Positions 35,293-44,691 of a stretch of 61,724 nucleotides of DNA are shown here, piece after piece. The position numbers were made by a program, and so were the translations under genes. The notes under the pieces were generated by a model. That model was not told the DNA's origin, did not search any database, and saw nothing but the letters and a program-made list of their open reading frames with translations. This DNA comes from Acetobacterium tundrae (GTDB lineage Bacteria > Bacillota > Clostridia > Eubacteriales > Eubacteriaceae): NCBI RefSeq assembly GCF_008086615.1, contig NZ_RXYB01000021.1, positions 1-61,724 on the forward strand. Direction: 5' to 3'. The first letter of the stretch is position 1. Every line of letters begins with the position of its first letter.

Positions 35293-35796
35293 ATGTTGAT
35301 AAAAAAAAGTACTAAACCAAAAGATCTTTTTCATCTGGGATTTGAACTGGGACTGATCCTAAAAGGTTTAAATGGTCTATTGGAGATGATTGGCGGCATA
35401 TTGTTTTTATTTTTAAACCCGGACAGACTAAATTATATCATTGTTTTATTGACGCAAAAAGAATTGTCTCATGATCCAAATGACATGGTGGCAAATGCAT
35501 TAATCAATCTAAGTCACAGCTTTTCAGTCAGTACACAACATTTTGGGTCATTCTATTTGTTATCCCATGGTCTGATAAAATGCATTCTTGTTTTTCTGCT
35601 GTGGCGAAGAAAAAGCTGGGCCTATCCTCTTACGATAGGTGCAATAGCATTATTTATACTCTATCAGTTATACCGATACATCATCAGCCCATCTTGGTTT
35701 TTGATCGTTCTTTCTATTTTCGATGCGGTGATGATTGGTTTAACTTTGATTGAGTATCGAAAAATGAGAAGTCAGCCCGTTCAACTTGAAGAGTGA
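35293..35796 (+). CDS. DUF2127 family membrane protein
   Basis: 167 residues from ATG 35293 (site GGAG); an upstream ATG at 35251 has no ribosome site. Four membrane segments with LILKGLNGLLEMIGGILF, SHGLIKCILVFLLWRRKSWAYPL and SIFDAVMIGLTLIEYR, the DUF2127 pattern. Function unknown. The gap 35033-35292 shows no further gene. Confidence 0.78.
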   Translation: MLIKKSTKPKDLFHLGFELGLILKGLNGLLEMIGGILFLFLNPDRLNYIIVLLTQKELSHDPNDMVANALINLSHSFSVSTQHFGSFYLLSHGLIKCILVFLLWRRKSWAYPLTIGAIALFILYQLYRYIISPSWFLIVLSIFDAVMIGLTLIEYRKMRSQPVQLEE

Positions 35797-35920
35797 TGTC
35801 ATTCTAGGATAAGAGTGCGGTTTAGCTGATTAAAAAGCTTATAAGTGGCTATAATGAATCTATGCAGATCATTTAGGCAGCATTGATCAGCAGGAAAAAT
35901 TAAAATACTAGGAGGAAAAA

Positions 35921-36376
35921 ATGGCTAACATTATTAAAGTAGGAGAAAAGGCACCCGATTTTAAATTGCAGGACCAAAGTGAAAAAGAAATATCGCTCAG
36001 TTTGTTCAAAGGTAAGAAAGTTCTTTTATCATGGCATCCATTAGCGTGGACGGCAGTGTGTACGGATCAGATGAGATCTTTGGAAAGAAATTTTAAACAG
36101 TTTGAAGAAAAGAATACGGTGGTATTGGGTTTAAGTATTGATTCTCAGCCGAGTAAATCGGTATGGGCAAGAGTACTGTGTTTGAACAACATAAAGATCC
36201 TGGCGGACTTTAATCCGCTGGGAGAAGTCTCAAGAAAATACGGGATTTTCAGAGAAGACCGTGGGTCATCAGAGCGAGCAAATATTCTCATCGACGAAAA
36301 TGGCATGGTAATATGGGCAAAATTATATGAAATTCATACACTTCCTGATGTGGCGGAAATCTTGCAACAATTATAG
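35921..36376 (+). CDS. Peroxiredoxin (AhpC/TSA family)
   Basis: 151 residues. Thioredoxin-fold peroxidase: GEKAPDFKLQDQ, peroxidatic Cys in WTAVCTDQM (~47; the usual TPVCT is TAVCT), and ADFNPLGEVSRKYGIFREDRG (~99). A further Cys at ~87 could resolve. Reduces peroxides with thiols in the cytoplasm. SD AGGAGG. Confidence 0.85.
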   Translation: MANIIKVGEKAPDFKLQDQSEKEISLSLFKGKKVLLSWHPLAWTAVCTDQMRSLERNFKQFEEKNTVVLGLSIDSQPSKSVWARVLCLNNIKILADFNPLGEVSRKYGIFREDRGSSERANILIDENGMVIWAKLYEIHTLPDVAEILQQL

Positions 36377-36414
36377 GCGATATTTAGACAGAGACAGAAT
36401 AACAGGAGCTTGGA

Positions 36415-36948
36415 ATGGAAATAATATTAACAGAATTAGAAGAAAAAGATTATCGAAAAATTTATCATTTAATGGAAGTGTCTTTTGAAAAAGAAGAAAT
36501 CAGAACTTATGAAAACGGCCAGAAACAATTAAGCAAGGGCAATTACCGGATTTTAATTTCCCAAAACAACAATGATGGCATCGGTGGTTTTATTGCCGAA
36601 TGGGATCTTGGAACCTTTGTTTTTATTGAACATTTTGCTGTCGATAAAAAACTTCGAGGACTTGGGATCGGTTCAAAAATGCTGGAAGCCTATCTAAAAA
36701 AAGCAACCAAACCGGTGATGATTGAAGTGGAAGACAATGAAACGGAAATTGGAAAACGGCGTATCAATTTTTATAAAAGAATGGATTTTTTTCTATCTGA
36801 ATTTGGATATCATCAACCAGTTTTAAGAGGAGACGGGGATAAAGAAATACTGCTTAGAATCATGAGCTTTCCTGAAAAACTTTCAGAGGAAAAGTTTCTT
36901 GCGTTTAAAAAAGAAGTTTTTGAAAAAATTTATAAAATAAAAAATTAA
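36415..36948 (+). CDS. GNAT-family N-acetyltransferase
   Basis: 177 residues. Acetyl-CoA-binding motif A: FIEHFAVDKKLRGLGIGSKML (about 73-93), then EVEDNE and NFYKRMDFF (~121). Substrate not assignable. Lies 38 bases after the peroxiredoxin gene, with SD AGGAG, and may be co-transcribed with it. Confidence 0.83.
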   Translation: MEIILTELEEKDYRKIYHLMEVSFEKEEIRTYENGQKQLSKGNYRILISQNNNDGIGGFIAEWDLGTFVFIEHFAVDKKLRGLGIGSKMLEAYLKKATKPVMIEVEDNETEIGKRRINFYKRMDFFLSEFGYHQPVLRGDGDKEILLRIMSFPEKLSEEKFLAFKKEVFEKIYKIKN

Positions 36949-37012
36949 AGTGGGTTAGGTACTCATTTAGTGACTGCTTTTTGGCAAATTAGAACGGAAA
37001 GGGGAATTGTTA

Positions 37013-39007
37013 ATGGAAAACAGGTATTCAAAACTATTCCAACCAACCAATATCGGAAAACTTAAGATTAAAAACAAAATATCCATGGCGCCCATGGGAC
37101 CAATCGGTTTTGCGGATGATAATGGAGCATTTAATCAAAGAGGACAGGATTACTATGTCGAACGGGCAAAAGGCGGGGTCGGTCTCATTATTACCGGAAT
37201 TTGCAGTGTTGATTTAGCGGTAGAGGATATGACAAAACCGGTTATTCCCTGTCCCACCGTCAATCCATTGGCCTTTATTTATGCGGGAACGCAGATGAAT
37301 GAGCGGATTCATGCATATGGAGCAAAGACTATTATACAATTGACAGGCGGACTGGGGAGAAGCGCCATACCGGGATTTGTTGGTAAGTATATTGCCCCGT
37401 CTAAGCAGGAAAACCGCTGGGACCCTGCCATTATTCACCGAGAGATGACCGTTGAAGAAATTCAGGAGGCTATTAAAAAATTTGCGATGGCTGCTTCAGT
37501 CGCAAAAGCTGCGGGCTTTGACGGTGTGGAAATTCATGCGGTTCACGAAGGCTATTTGTTGGACCAATTTGCCATTTCCTTTTTCAATAAGAGAACCGAT
37601 GATTATGGCGGCAGTCTAGAAAATCGGTTAAGATTCTCGACCGAGATTGTCAAGGCCATTAAAGTTGTTTGCGGAGCAGATTATCCGGTTACCCTACGTT
37701 ACAGCCTCAAGAGCTTTATGAAAGGATTGCGGCAGGGAGCATTGCCGGGAGAAAAATTTGTTGAAGTCGGAAAAGACATCGACGAAGGAATCGCGGCCGC
37801 CAAGCTTTTGGTTGCGGCAGGATATGATGCTCTGAACGTGGATGCCGGAACCTACGACTCCTGGTATTGGAACCATCCGCCGATGTACTTTAAGGAAGGC
37901 GGCATGTATCGTGAGTTTGGAAGAATTTTAAAACAACATGTTACGGTGCCGATTATTTTAGCCGGTCGCATGGATGACCCGGATATGGCTTGTGAGGCTA
38001 TTGGCGATTCATGTGATATTGTCAGCTATGGCCGGCCGCTACTTTCGGATCCTGATTATCCGGAAAAGGTCAGACAGGGACGTTTAGATGAGATCCGGCC
38101 CTGTTTGTCCTGTCATGACGGTTGTCTCGGAAGAATATCCCACGCGCCGCTGTGTTGTGCGGTTAATCCGGAAGTCGGGCGTGAAAAGATATATGGCATT
38201 GAACCGGCAAAAGAGAAGAAAAATGTTCTTGTCATTGGCGGGGGACTGGCCGGAATGGAAGTCGCTCGGGTTTGTGCCATCCGCGGGCATAATGTGACAC
38301 TCTGTGAAAAATCGGATAAGCTGGGAGGAAACTTAATCCCCGGAAGCGTGCCGGATTTTAAAATAAATGATAAAAAGCTTTTGGCATGGTATGAAAGACA
38401 GCTTGAGCTTCTGCAGGTCATGGTTAAGAAAAATATAACGATGAATAAAGAGAAGATCGAAATCCAAGGGGATGAAATTGTTGTGGTAGCAACTGGGTCC
38501 CAGCCAATTGCCGGAAATTTCGGAAATGAAAGAGAAATGATCACGGCCAGCGAAGCATTGCTGGGAACAAAGCCGGTGGGACAAAAAGTCCTGATTATTG
38601 GTGGCGGATTGGTTGGCTGTGAAACGGGGTTGTGGCTTGCCCAGCAGGGGAAAGATGTCACAATCGTTGAGATGGCTCCTGATATAGCCGGTGGCCCCCA
38701 TGGTATGCCATTTATGAATTACGATATGTTAAAAGATGAATTAGCCTATCATCAGGTTAAAATTCATAAAAGCACTCAGGTTTCCAGCGTTGAAAAAGAC
38801 TGTATTACACTGGCTACTCAAGATGGCGAGGTCAAACTTTTGGCTGATACCGTGATTATTGCCATTGGCTATACGGCTGAAGACCATTTATACAATCAGA
38901 TTAATGTGGATAGCAAGGTTCCGGTCTACAATATTGGAGACTCCCGGCATGTGAACAATATTATGTATGCCATTTGGGATGCCTATGAAATAGCCCGGGA
39001 ATTGTAA
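37013..39007 (+). CDS. FadH/OYE-like NADH:flavin oxidoreductase (FMN, 4Fe-4S, FAD)
   Basis: 664 residues from ATG 37013 (site AAGGGG). N-terminal OYE TIM barrel (MAPMGPIGF ~24; EIHAVHEGYLLDQF ~178), a [4Fe-4S] motif CLSCHDGCLG...CCAVNP (~363-380), then an FAD/NAD(P) domain with VIGGGLAGMEVARV (~404) and IIGGGLVGCETGLW (~524). Matches 2,4-dienoyl-CoA reductase / BaiCD-type enzymes reducing activated double bonds. Substrate unknown. Single gene before a strong hairpin. Confidence 0.87.
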   Translation: MENRYSKLFQPTNIGKLKIKNKISMAPMGPIGFADDNGAFNQRGQDYYVERAKGGVGLIITGICSVDLAVEDMTKPVIPCPTVNPLAFIYAGTQMNERIHAYGAKTIIQLTGGLGRSAIPGFVGKYIAPSKQENRWDPAIIHREMTVEEIQEAIKKFAMAASVAKAAGFDGVEIHAVHEGYLLDQFAISFFNKRTDDYGGSLENRLRFSTEIVKAIKVVCGADYPVTLRYSLKSFMKGLRQGALPGEKFVEVGKDIDEGIAAAKLLVAAGYDALNVDAGTYDSWYWNHPPMYFKEGGMYREFGRILKQHVTVPIILAGRMDDPDMACEAIGDSCDIVSYGRPLLSDPDYPEKVRQGRLDEIRPCLSCHDGCLGRISHAPLCCAVNPEVGREKIYGIEPAKEKKNVLVIGGGLAGMEVARVCAIRGHNVTLCEKSDKLGGNLIPGSVPDFKINDKKLLAWYERQLELLQVMVKKNITMNKEKIEIQGDEIVVVATGSQPIAGNFGNEREMITASEALLGTKPVGQKVLIIGGGLVGCETGLWLAQQGKDVTIVEMAPDIAGGPHGMPFMNYDMLKDELAYHQVKIHKSTQVSSVEKDCITLATQDGEVKLLADTVIIAIGYTAEDHLYNQINVDSKVPVYNIGDSRHVNNIMYAIWDAYEIAREL

Positions 39008-39014
39008 AAAACTG

Positions 39015-39073
39015 TTAAAGGCCAATTGTTTTATCGTTGTACGCCGCAACTTGATAAAACAATTGGCCTTTAA
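39015..39073. terminator. Bidirectional hairpin terminator
   Basis: A perfect 21-bp stem (39015-39035 with 39053-39073), starting TTAAAGGCCAATTG and ending CAATTGGCCTTTAA, 17-base loop. Lies between convergent genes. Confidence 0.75.
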
Positions 39074-39111
39074 ATTTAGTCTTAAATTAGTTGTGGTTCA
39101 GTCGGAGCGTT

Positions 39112-39609
39112 TTAATCAGTTTTCCGCAGCTTGAAGTTTATTTTTTTAAAGGATAGCTTGCATTTATAATAACAAGCGTATACTTTTGCGTTGTGCTCTT
39201 GCTGTTCTGCGGAGGTTAATAAATGGCAACGATTAATAACCATCATTTGTCCAGTGTAGACGAGGTATGCTTTTTCAATGTCTTCCAGACTTTTGTCAGG
39301 CGCCGACAAACTGTGAATGGTTTCCTCGATCATAATTAATAGCCGTTTCTTAATCGCATCAGACGACAATTGCATTGATAAATTTACTTTATTCGCTTCT
39401 TTTTTTTGTGCATCGCTAATTTCAACTTGAGTGGTATCAGACGATACGGGTTTCGATAAAACTGCTTTAGTCAAATTTTTTTTGGGATGATCACCATGCT
39501 CGTATTCTTCTTTTGTTATTCTCAATGACTTTCTGCCTCCTAAAGTTGAAGATGCTTTTTTGGTTGGTATATGGCTGATAAACCGGCTGTTTTTCTCTTG
39601 ATTTCTCAT
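39112..39609 (-). CDS. Hypothetical protein, lysine-rich
   Basis: 165 residues, strongly basic and hydrophilic, no membrane segment. N-terminal half low in structure (KKNLTKAVLSKPVSSDTTQ), C-terminal half predicted helical (EDIEKAYLVYTGQMMVIN) with a few Cys in VYACYYKCKLSF. No family recognised; the ribosome site is weak (AGAAG). Confidence 0.5.
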   Translation of the reverse strand: MRNQEKNSRFISHIPTKKASSTLGGRKSLRITKEEYEHGDHPKKNLTKAVLSKPVSSDTTQVEISDAQKKEANKVNLSMQLSSDAIKKRLLIMIEETIHSLSAPDKSLEDIEKAYLVYTGQMMVINRCHLLTSAEQQEHNAKVYACYYKCKLSFKKINFKLRKTD

Positions 39610-39712
39610 CTTCTGATAATAAATGATTATAATAATTTTATTATATCACGAAATCAATCAGTTGTATTGTTCCGGTGACGCTATTTCATAAAATAAATAT
39701 GGCATTTCGCGA

Positions 39713-41026
39713 TTAATTTTCAGAATAAAATTCGACCGTTTTTCCTTTTAAAATCATATTGGTGGTTCTCACGGCACACATTTTCCCACACATCGAACAG
39801 GTGTGTTTTTCGGCAGGAGGGGCGCTTTCATAATAGGCTCTTGCTTTTTCAGAATCAATCGCAAGTTCAAACATGGCATCCCAATCGAGTTTATGACGAG
39901 CTTCTGCCATGTTATTATCGATTTCTCGGGCATGAGGCAGTCCTTTGGCGATATCTGCGGCGTGGGCAGCAATTTTGCTGGCAATAATACCCTCTTTTAC
40001 ATCATTGATATCCGGGAGCCGTAAGTGTTCTGCCGGGGTGACGTAGCAAAGAAAATCGGCACCGCTGGCGGCGGCGATGGCACCGCCAATGGCGGAGGTA
40101 ATATGGTCATAACCCGGGGCGATATCGGTTACCAAGGGGCCTAAAACATAGAAAGGAGCACCATGACACAGCCGTTTCTGAATGGTCATATTGGCCGCGA
40201 TTTCATTCATTGCCATATGTCCGGGGCCTTCAACCATAACCTGAACATCTTTTTCCCAGGCTCGTTTGGTAAGCTGGCCCAGCTCGATTAGTTCGCTGAG
40301 TTGTGAGGCATCGGAACTGTCATCAATGCAGCCCGGTCTTAACGCATCACCAAGACTGATGGTAACGTCGAATTCCCGAAGAATTTCCAGAAATTCATCA
40401 TAGTATTCATAGAAGGGATTTTCATTTCCGGTCATTTCCATCCAGGCAAAGAGCAGGGAACCGCCCCGGGAAACGATATTCATTTTTCGACCGGTACTCT
40501 TAAAGGCTTCAATGGCCCGTTTGTTGATGCCGGCGTGGATGGTCATAAAATCAACCCCTTCTTCAGCATGCGATCGAACGACTCTCATAAAATCCTGGGG
40601 GGTGATTTCCAATAAGTCTTTTTCCAGATAACCGATGGCATCGTACATGGGAACGGTACCGATCATGGCCGGAGAGATTTTTATGAGTTCTTTGCGAAAG
40701 GTATTGGTTTTCCCATAATTGCTTAAATCCATGATCGCTTCAGCGCCAAATTTCAGAGCGAGCTTAACCTTTTCCAGTTCAATATCATAGTTTTTACAGT
40801 CTCCTGAAACCCCCAGATTGACATTGATTTTTGTGCTCAGTCCGGTGCCGATACCCTCCGGGGAGAGTGATGCATGGTTAATATTTGACGGAATGGCAAC
40901 CTGACCACAGGCAATTAGTCCCCTGAGTTTTTCGGGTTCCATGAATTCTTTCTTCGCTACGATTAGTATTTCTGGTGTAATGATGCATTTTTTGGCTGCT
41001 TCCATTTGAGTTTTGTAGTTTTTCAT
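39713..41026 (-). CDS. thiC: Phosphomethylpyrimidine synthase
   Basis: 437 residues. Radical SAM enzyme converting aminoimidazole ribotide to HMP-phosphate in thiamine synthesis. Seen: [15 protein letters not shown] (~44), VNLGVSGDC (~69), [12 protein letters not shown] (~266), and the C-terminal CSMCGKMC (~417), the CX2CX4C motif that holds the [4Fe-4S] cluster. Length fits the short form of ThiC. SD AAGGAAC. Expression is controlled by the TPP riboswitch upstream. Confidence 0.96.
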   Translation of the reverse strand: MKNYKTQMEAAKKCIITPEILIVAKKEFMEPEKLRGLIACGQVAIPSNINHASLSPEGIGTGLSTKINVNLGVSGDCKNYDIELEKVKLALKFGAEAIMDLSNYGKTNTFRKELIKISPAMIGTVPMYDAIGYLEKDLLEITPQDFMRVVRSHAEEGVDFMTIHAGINKRAIEAFKSTGRKMNIVSRGGSLLFAWMEMTGNENPFYEYYDEFLEILREFDVTISLGDALRPGCIDDSSDASQLSELIELGQLTKRAWEKDVQVMVEGPGHMAMNEIAANMTIQKRLCHGAPFYVLGPLVTDIAPGYDHITSAIGGAIAAASGADFLCYVTPAEHLRLPDINDVKEGIIASKIAAHAADIAKGLPHAREIDNNMAEARHKLDWDAMFELAIDSEKARAYYESAPPAEKHTCSMCGKMCAVRTTNMILKGKTVEFYSEN

Positions 41027-41057
41027 CGGATGTTCCTTTCAAAGTTGTTCTTTTTAT

Positions 41058-41092
41058 AAAAAAAAAGCGCTTTCCCATTCAGGAAAGCACTA
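41058..41092 (-). terminator. Terminator of the TPP riboswitch expression platform
   Basis: On the minus strand AGTGCTTTCC-TGAATG-GGAAAGCGCT is followed by eight T. It lies between the TPP aptamer and the thiC start, so ligand-bound aptamer should favour this terminator. Confidence 0.85.
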
Positions 41093-41125
41093 AAAGCACT
41101 TGATTAATAATATTAGCCGAAACGC

Positions 41126-41206
41126 TCTGCTTCCCTACGTTAGTATTAACTAACAGGTTCAAAGGGTCAGGTTTTAACCTTCTCAACTATCATCTAGTCC
41201 CCCCGC
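41126..41206 (-). promoter_or_regulatory. TPP riboswitch (THI element)
   Basis: On the minus strand the aptamer shows GGGGGGACTAG, then GGTTAAAACCTGACCCTTTG, AACCTGTTAGTTAATACTAAC and GTAGGGAAGC, which are the conserved thi-box segments CTGAGA-like region, ACCCTTTGAACCTG and CGTAGGGAAGC. It precedes thiC and a terminator hairpin. Confidence 0.95.
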
Positions 41207-41228
41207 AAATAAATATTTAATTTTTTAT

Positions 41229-41256
41229 ATTATATCATACCGTAAAAAAATGTCAA
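41229..41256 (-). promoter_or_regulatory. Promoter of the TPP riboswitch-thiC transcript
   Basis: On the minus strand TTGACA (41256-41251) and TATAAT (41234-41229) with a 16-base spacer. The transcript would begin about 15 bases before the aptamer. Confidence 0.7.
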
Positions 41257-41274
41257 TTTTGGAAAAATAAAATG

Positions 41275-41432
41275 TGCTATAATATGAACAATTAAATGAT
41301 CGCATTTCAGACATCCTTCAGGGAAAATCAGAAATCAGCTGAAATCTTTATCCGAGCCCACCGTTGTGAATGGGTGGACCACAAGTCAGTTCATCCACAA
41401 AATGTGGGGATAACTTACAAAATTGTGGATTA
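41275..41432 (+). promoter_or_regulatory. Extended -10 promoter and DnaA-box-like leader of the nucleotidase gene
   Basis: TGCTATAAT at 41275-41283 is an extended -10 promoter. The ~190-base leader holds a CCCACC/GGGTGG hairpin (near 41358-41377), and ATCCACAA/TTGTGGAT inverted repeats that contain two 8-of-9 matches to the DnaA box (TCATCCACA at 41391, TGTGGATTA at 41424). Whether these bind DnaA or just form RNA structure is open. Confidence 0.4.
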
Positions 41433-41481
41433 AATCAGAAGAAATAAAAAAATTAAGAATAAAATAGAGGAGCGAAGCATC

Positions 41482-42387
41482 ATGCATAAATTTGAAAACT
41501 GTTTAGTGGTTGGCATATCTTCCCGGGCGCTTTTTGATTTAGAAGAAGAAAATCAGATTTTTGATACAGACGGCGTTGAGGCCTATGCACAATATCAAAT
41601 CGAACACGAAAACGATATTTTAAGTCCTGGTACCGGGTTTGATTTAATCCGAGCTTTGCTTAATCTTAATGAGATCGAGCCGGATAAACGGAAAACTGAA
41701 ATTATTGTCATGTCCAAAAACAGTGCTGATACCAGTCTGCGGATTTTTAACTCGATCAAATATTATAATCTGGACATTACTAGAGCCGCTTTGGTCAGCG
41801 GGGCTTTTCTGTCGCCTTATTTGGAGGCATTTCAAACCGACTTGTTTTTATCAGCTAATGAGGAAGATGTTCAAGAGGCCATCAACTCGGGGGTAGCGGC
41901 CGGAATTATCTATACTCAGCATCTGCCCAGCGAAAAAATGAAAGAAATTGATCAAATTCGAATTGCCTTTGATGGCGATGCGGTTCTTTTTTCTGATGCT
42001 TCTGAAAAAATTTATCAGGCCCAGGGAATTGAAGCTTTTCAGGAATATGAGGCTAAAAATGCCAAGAACCCTTTGCCGGAAGGTCCTTTTGCCAAATTTT
42101 TAAAAACACTGTCTACCCTTCAAAAGCAGTTCGATAAAAATCAGGCTCCGATTCGAACGGCATTGGTAACCGCTCGAAATGCACCGGCTCACGAACGGGT
42201 AATCCGAACATTAAGGGCCTGGGATGTTCGGATTGATGAGGCTTTTTTTCTCGGAGGAATGGAAAAACAGGATGTATTGAAGGCCTTTGGCGCCCATATT
42301 TATTTTGACGACCAGGTGATACATACGGATGCGACATCGGAGTTTGTACCTTCGGCCCGGGTGCCTTATAAAATGAATGAGGAATAG
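41482..42387 (+). CDS. Cytosolic 5'-nucleotidase (PF06189 type)
   Basis: 301 residues. Pattern of the NT5C1-like bacterial 5'-nucleotidases: LVVGISSRALFDLEEEN at the N-terminus, IIVMSKNSADTSLRIFNSI (~74), IRIAFDGDAVLFSDASE (~159; DGDAVLFSD with the catalytic-type acidic pair) and AFFLGGMEKQDVLKAFGAHIYFDDQ (~253). Dephosphorylates IMP/AMP. SD GAGGAG. Terminator follows. Confidence 0.87.
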   Translation: MHKFENCLVVGISSRALFDLEEENQIFDTDGVEAYAQYQIEHENDILSPGTGFDLIRALLNLNEIEPDKRKTEIIVMSKNSADTSLRIFNSIKYYNLDITRAALVSGAFLSPYLEAFQTDLFLSANEEDVQEAINSGVAAGIIYTQHLPSEKMKEIDQIRIAFDGDAVLFSDASEKIYQAQGIEAFQEYEAKNAKNPLPEGPFAKFLKTLSTLQKQFDKNQAPIRTALVTARNAPAHERVIRTLRAWDVRIDEAFFLGGMEKQDVLKAFGAHIYFDDQVIHTDATSEFVPSARVPYKMNEE

Positions 42388-42404
42388 GCTTTTGATAAAT
42401 GCAA

Positions 42405-42440
42405 AAAAAAAGAATCCTTAGAAAGAAAGGATTCTTTTTT
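42405..42440 (+). terminator. Terminator after the 5'-nucleotidase gene
   Basis: AAAAAAGAATCCTT pairs with AAGGATTCTTTTTT over a short loop. Confidence 0.88.
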
Positions 42441-42619
42441 GAGAGAGAGAGGATTGTTTGTTTTTAATCTATATCAAACTGATTAATTATGGAAAGTTAA
42501 TTAATCGGTGTTAATCATTACGCTTAGTTTACCTCTCGCATGTGGTCAAGTTTTGACAGTTATGTGAAAATTAAGTGAATTCAGTGTAAAAATTATTTCA
42601 AGGAAAAATATTTTGTTTT

Positions 42620-42660
42620 CTCCTAATTTAAAATCATATTTTAAATTAGGAGATTTTTTT
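42620..42660 (+). terminator. Second, isolated terminator (possible small RNA end)
   Basis: CTCCTAATTTAAAAT-CAT-ATTTTAAATTAGGAG is a perfect 15-bp stem followed by a T-rich tail. It lies 180 bases after the nucleotidase terminator with no gene between them. A TTGACA at 42553-42558 (weak -10 TGAATT 17 bases on) could start a ~70-nt RNA ending here; otherwise it insulates the promoter at 42712. Confidence 0.65.
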
Positions 42661-42711
42661 ATGAAACATATTTTGTTGTAATTAAAAATTAAAAAAAACA
42701 CAATAAAATGA

Positions 42712-42740
42712 TTGACAAATATAAAAGAATCACTTACACT
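42712..42740 (+). promoter_or_regulatory. Promoter of the corrinoid methyltransferase operon
   Basis: TTGACA (42712-42717), 17-base spacer, TACACT (42735-42740). Confidence 0.7.
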
Positions 42741-42752
42741 ATCCTTACAAAA

Positions 42753-42778
42753 CATATATGAAAGATATGACATATATG
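42753..42778 (+). promoter_or_regulatory. CATATATG operator, two copies
   Basis: CATATATGAAA occurs at 42753 and again at 42771, 18 bases apart, with GATATGA between. The same octamer lies at the same place relative to the -10 box at 53237 and 57880, and in degenerate form at 49223-49248. Confidence 0.55.
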
Positions 42779-42798
42779 AAATATAGGGAGGACTTAGA

Positions 42799-43464
42799 AT
42801 GTCAATAAACAAAGAGGAATTATACAATAAACTGGCTGAAGCTGTGCTCAATATGGAAGAAGAAGAAACAGTTGCACTCAGCAAACAGGTTATCGCTGAG
42901 AACCTGGATGCATATGAGGCAATCGTTAATGGATTGACCGTTGGGATGAATCAGGCCGGAAAACTTTTTGATGAAGAAGAATATTTTGTACCAGAACTGC
43001 TAATCTGTTCTGATGCAATGTATGCAGGATTGGAAATATTGAAACCCCATATAAAAACTAAAGATAACGAGATCAAACGAAAAGCAGTGATTGGCGTTAT
43101 TGAAGGGGATACTCATGATATTGGAAAAAATCTTGTCAAGATCATGCTTGAAACCGGCGGCTTTGATGTTATTGATTTGGGTAGAGATGTTGCACCGGCA
43201 ACCTTTGTTGAAAAGGCTAAAGAGGAAAAGGCCGAATTTATTGTGGTCTCCACTTTGATGACAACAACAATGGAAGGTATGAATGAAGTAATTGAGATTC
43301 TAAACGAAGAAGATATTAGAGACGATTATAAAGTATTAATCGGCGGCGGTCCAATATCACAGGGCTATGCAGATAAAATTGGCGCCGATGGATACGCAGA
43401 AAATGCAGCAGAGGCGGTAAAATTGGCAAATAGATTAGTAGCAGCCTATGGAAACGAGATCTAA
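42799..43464 (+). CDS. Methyltransferase cognate corrinoid protein
   Basis: 221 residues: N-terminal helical cap (to ~90, with VGMNQAGKLFDEEEYFVPELL) and C-terminal B12-binding Rossmann domain. The cobalt-ligand motif DTHDIGKN has His106; VSTLMTTTMEGM (~157) and LIGGGPISQGYADKIGADGYAENA (~184) complete the site. MtbC/MttC/MtvC family: carries a methyl group on cobalt between two methyltransferases. First gene of an operon with UroD-type methyltransferases and an activase. SD AGGGAGG. Confidence 0.93.
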   Translation: MSINKEELYNKLAEAVLNMEEEETVALSKQVIAENLDAYEAIVNGLTVGMNQAGKLFDEEEYFVPELLICSDAMYAGLEILKPHIKTKDNEIKRKAVIGVIEGDTHDIGKNLVKIMLETGGFDVIDLGRDVAPATFVEKAKEEKAEFIVVSTLMTTTMEGMNEVIEILNEEDIRDDYKVLIGGGPISQGYADKIGADGYAENAAEAVKLANRLVAAYGNEI

Positions 43465-43529
43465 TATAGAATAAAACGACTGTAAAACGAAAATACAGTG
43501 TAAAGACTATTAACAGGAGGAAATCAAAT

Positions 43530-44597
43530 ATGTCATTGATACAAAGAAAAGAAGAATTAACTTCCCTGGAGAGGGTTGTCCGAACTCTGGAACGCAAAGA
43601 GGTAGATCGAATACCGGCAGTGCCACTCGTTTGCGGTGCCTCATACAGAGTTCTGGGAACGCGATATGATAAATGGTCCAACGATGCAGAATTGGCAACC
43701 CAAAGTTTACTTGCCGCACAGGAATTAATTGGACAGGACGCCTTTCTATTACTTGTTGATCTTTCTGTTGAAGCGGCTGATTTTGGCCAGGAACTTATTT
43801 TCCCGAGATACAGCACCGCTTATCCGGATTTTAATAACCAATTCATTAAAACCTATGACGACTATAATAAGATAAAAAAAATTAACCCTCGAGAAACAAA
43901 ACGGATGAAACAAGTCATTGATATTATCAAAGGCCTTTCAGCAGCAAAGGGAAATGAAGTGGCAATTCTGGGATTTATCTATGGTCCCTTAGGCGTATTG
44001 TCTCAGATTAGAGGCCATAAAAATTTATTTGTGGATCTCATTAAACATCCCGATGAAGTTTTAGCGGCGGTTGATACAATAACTGACGTATTGGTGGAAT
44101 ATGCTATTGCTCAGGTTGAAGCAGGTGCGCATTCAGTTTGTATCGATCCGTTATATTCTTCAGGAACTGTTCTTAGAAACACGACCTGGGAGAAATTTGA
44201 GGGACCGTATTTAAAAAGAATAACCGATGCCATTCGTAAAGCCGGGGCGGCGGTATCCATCCATAACTGTGGTGATGGCGTATATTTTGAAGAAGTCATA
44301 AAATGGTCGGACCCTGTTGCAATATCCGTTGCCCATCCGGCCCATGGATCTAAAACATGGGAAGAGCATGCTAAAGCATGGGGAGATAAAGTCATTACAA
44401 TTGGCTATTCCGATCCGGCTGAAACGGGTTTAGTTTTCACGGCGGATGAAGTATTGGAAGATTGCAAAAATCAAATTGATACCTTTAAAAAATATAATGC
44501 CGGATTCATTCTTTCCACTGGTTGTGAATTCCCGCCAAATGGGAACTTGTTAAATGCTGCCGCGATGGTTGAAGCATCAAAGCGATACGGACGATAA
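43530..44597 (+). CDS. UroD-family corrinoid methyltransferase (MtaA/MtbA-like)
   Basis: 355 residues, uroporphyrinogen-decarboxylase superfamily TIM barrel. Zinc-site motif HNC (His245, Cys247) and Cys332 in STGCEFP match the His-x-Cys...Cys pattern of thiol-activating methyltransferases (MtaA, MtbA). True UroD heme-pathway residues are not evident. Expected to move a methyl group between the corrinoid protein encoded just upstream and a thiol or demethylation substrate. SD AGGAGG. Confidence 0.85.
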   Translation: MSLIQRKEELTSLERVVRTLERKEVDRIPAVPLVCGASYRVLGTRYDKWSNDAELATQSLLAAQELIGQDAFLLLVDLSVEAADFGQELIFPRYSTAYPDFNNQFIKTYDDYNKIKKINPRETKRMKQVIDIIKGLSAAKGNEVAILGFIYGPLGVLSQIRGHKNLFVDLIKHPDEVLAAVDTITDVLVEYAIAQVEAGAHSVCIDPLYSSGTVLRNTTWEKFEGPYLKRITDAIRKAGAAVSIHNCGDGVYFEEVIKWSDPVAISVAHPAHGSKTWEEHAKAWGDKVITIGYSDPAETGLVFTADEVLEDCKNQIDTFKKYNAGFILSTGCEFPPNGNLLNAAAMVEASKRYGR

Positions 44598-44691
44598 AAT
44601 TATAAAGTGATTACAAAATCTGGTGATTATTATTAATATTCTGGGATTCAGACCGCTATTTTGTGTTTGAGTTTGCTGAAAATTCACGCGC

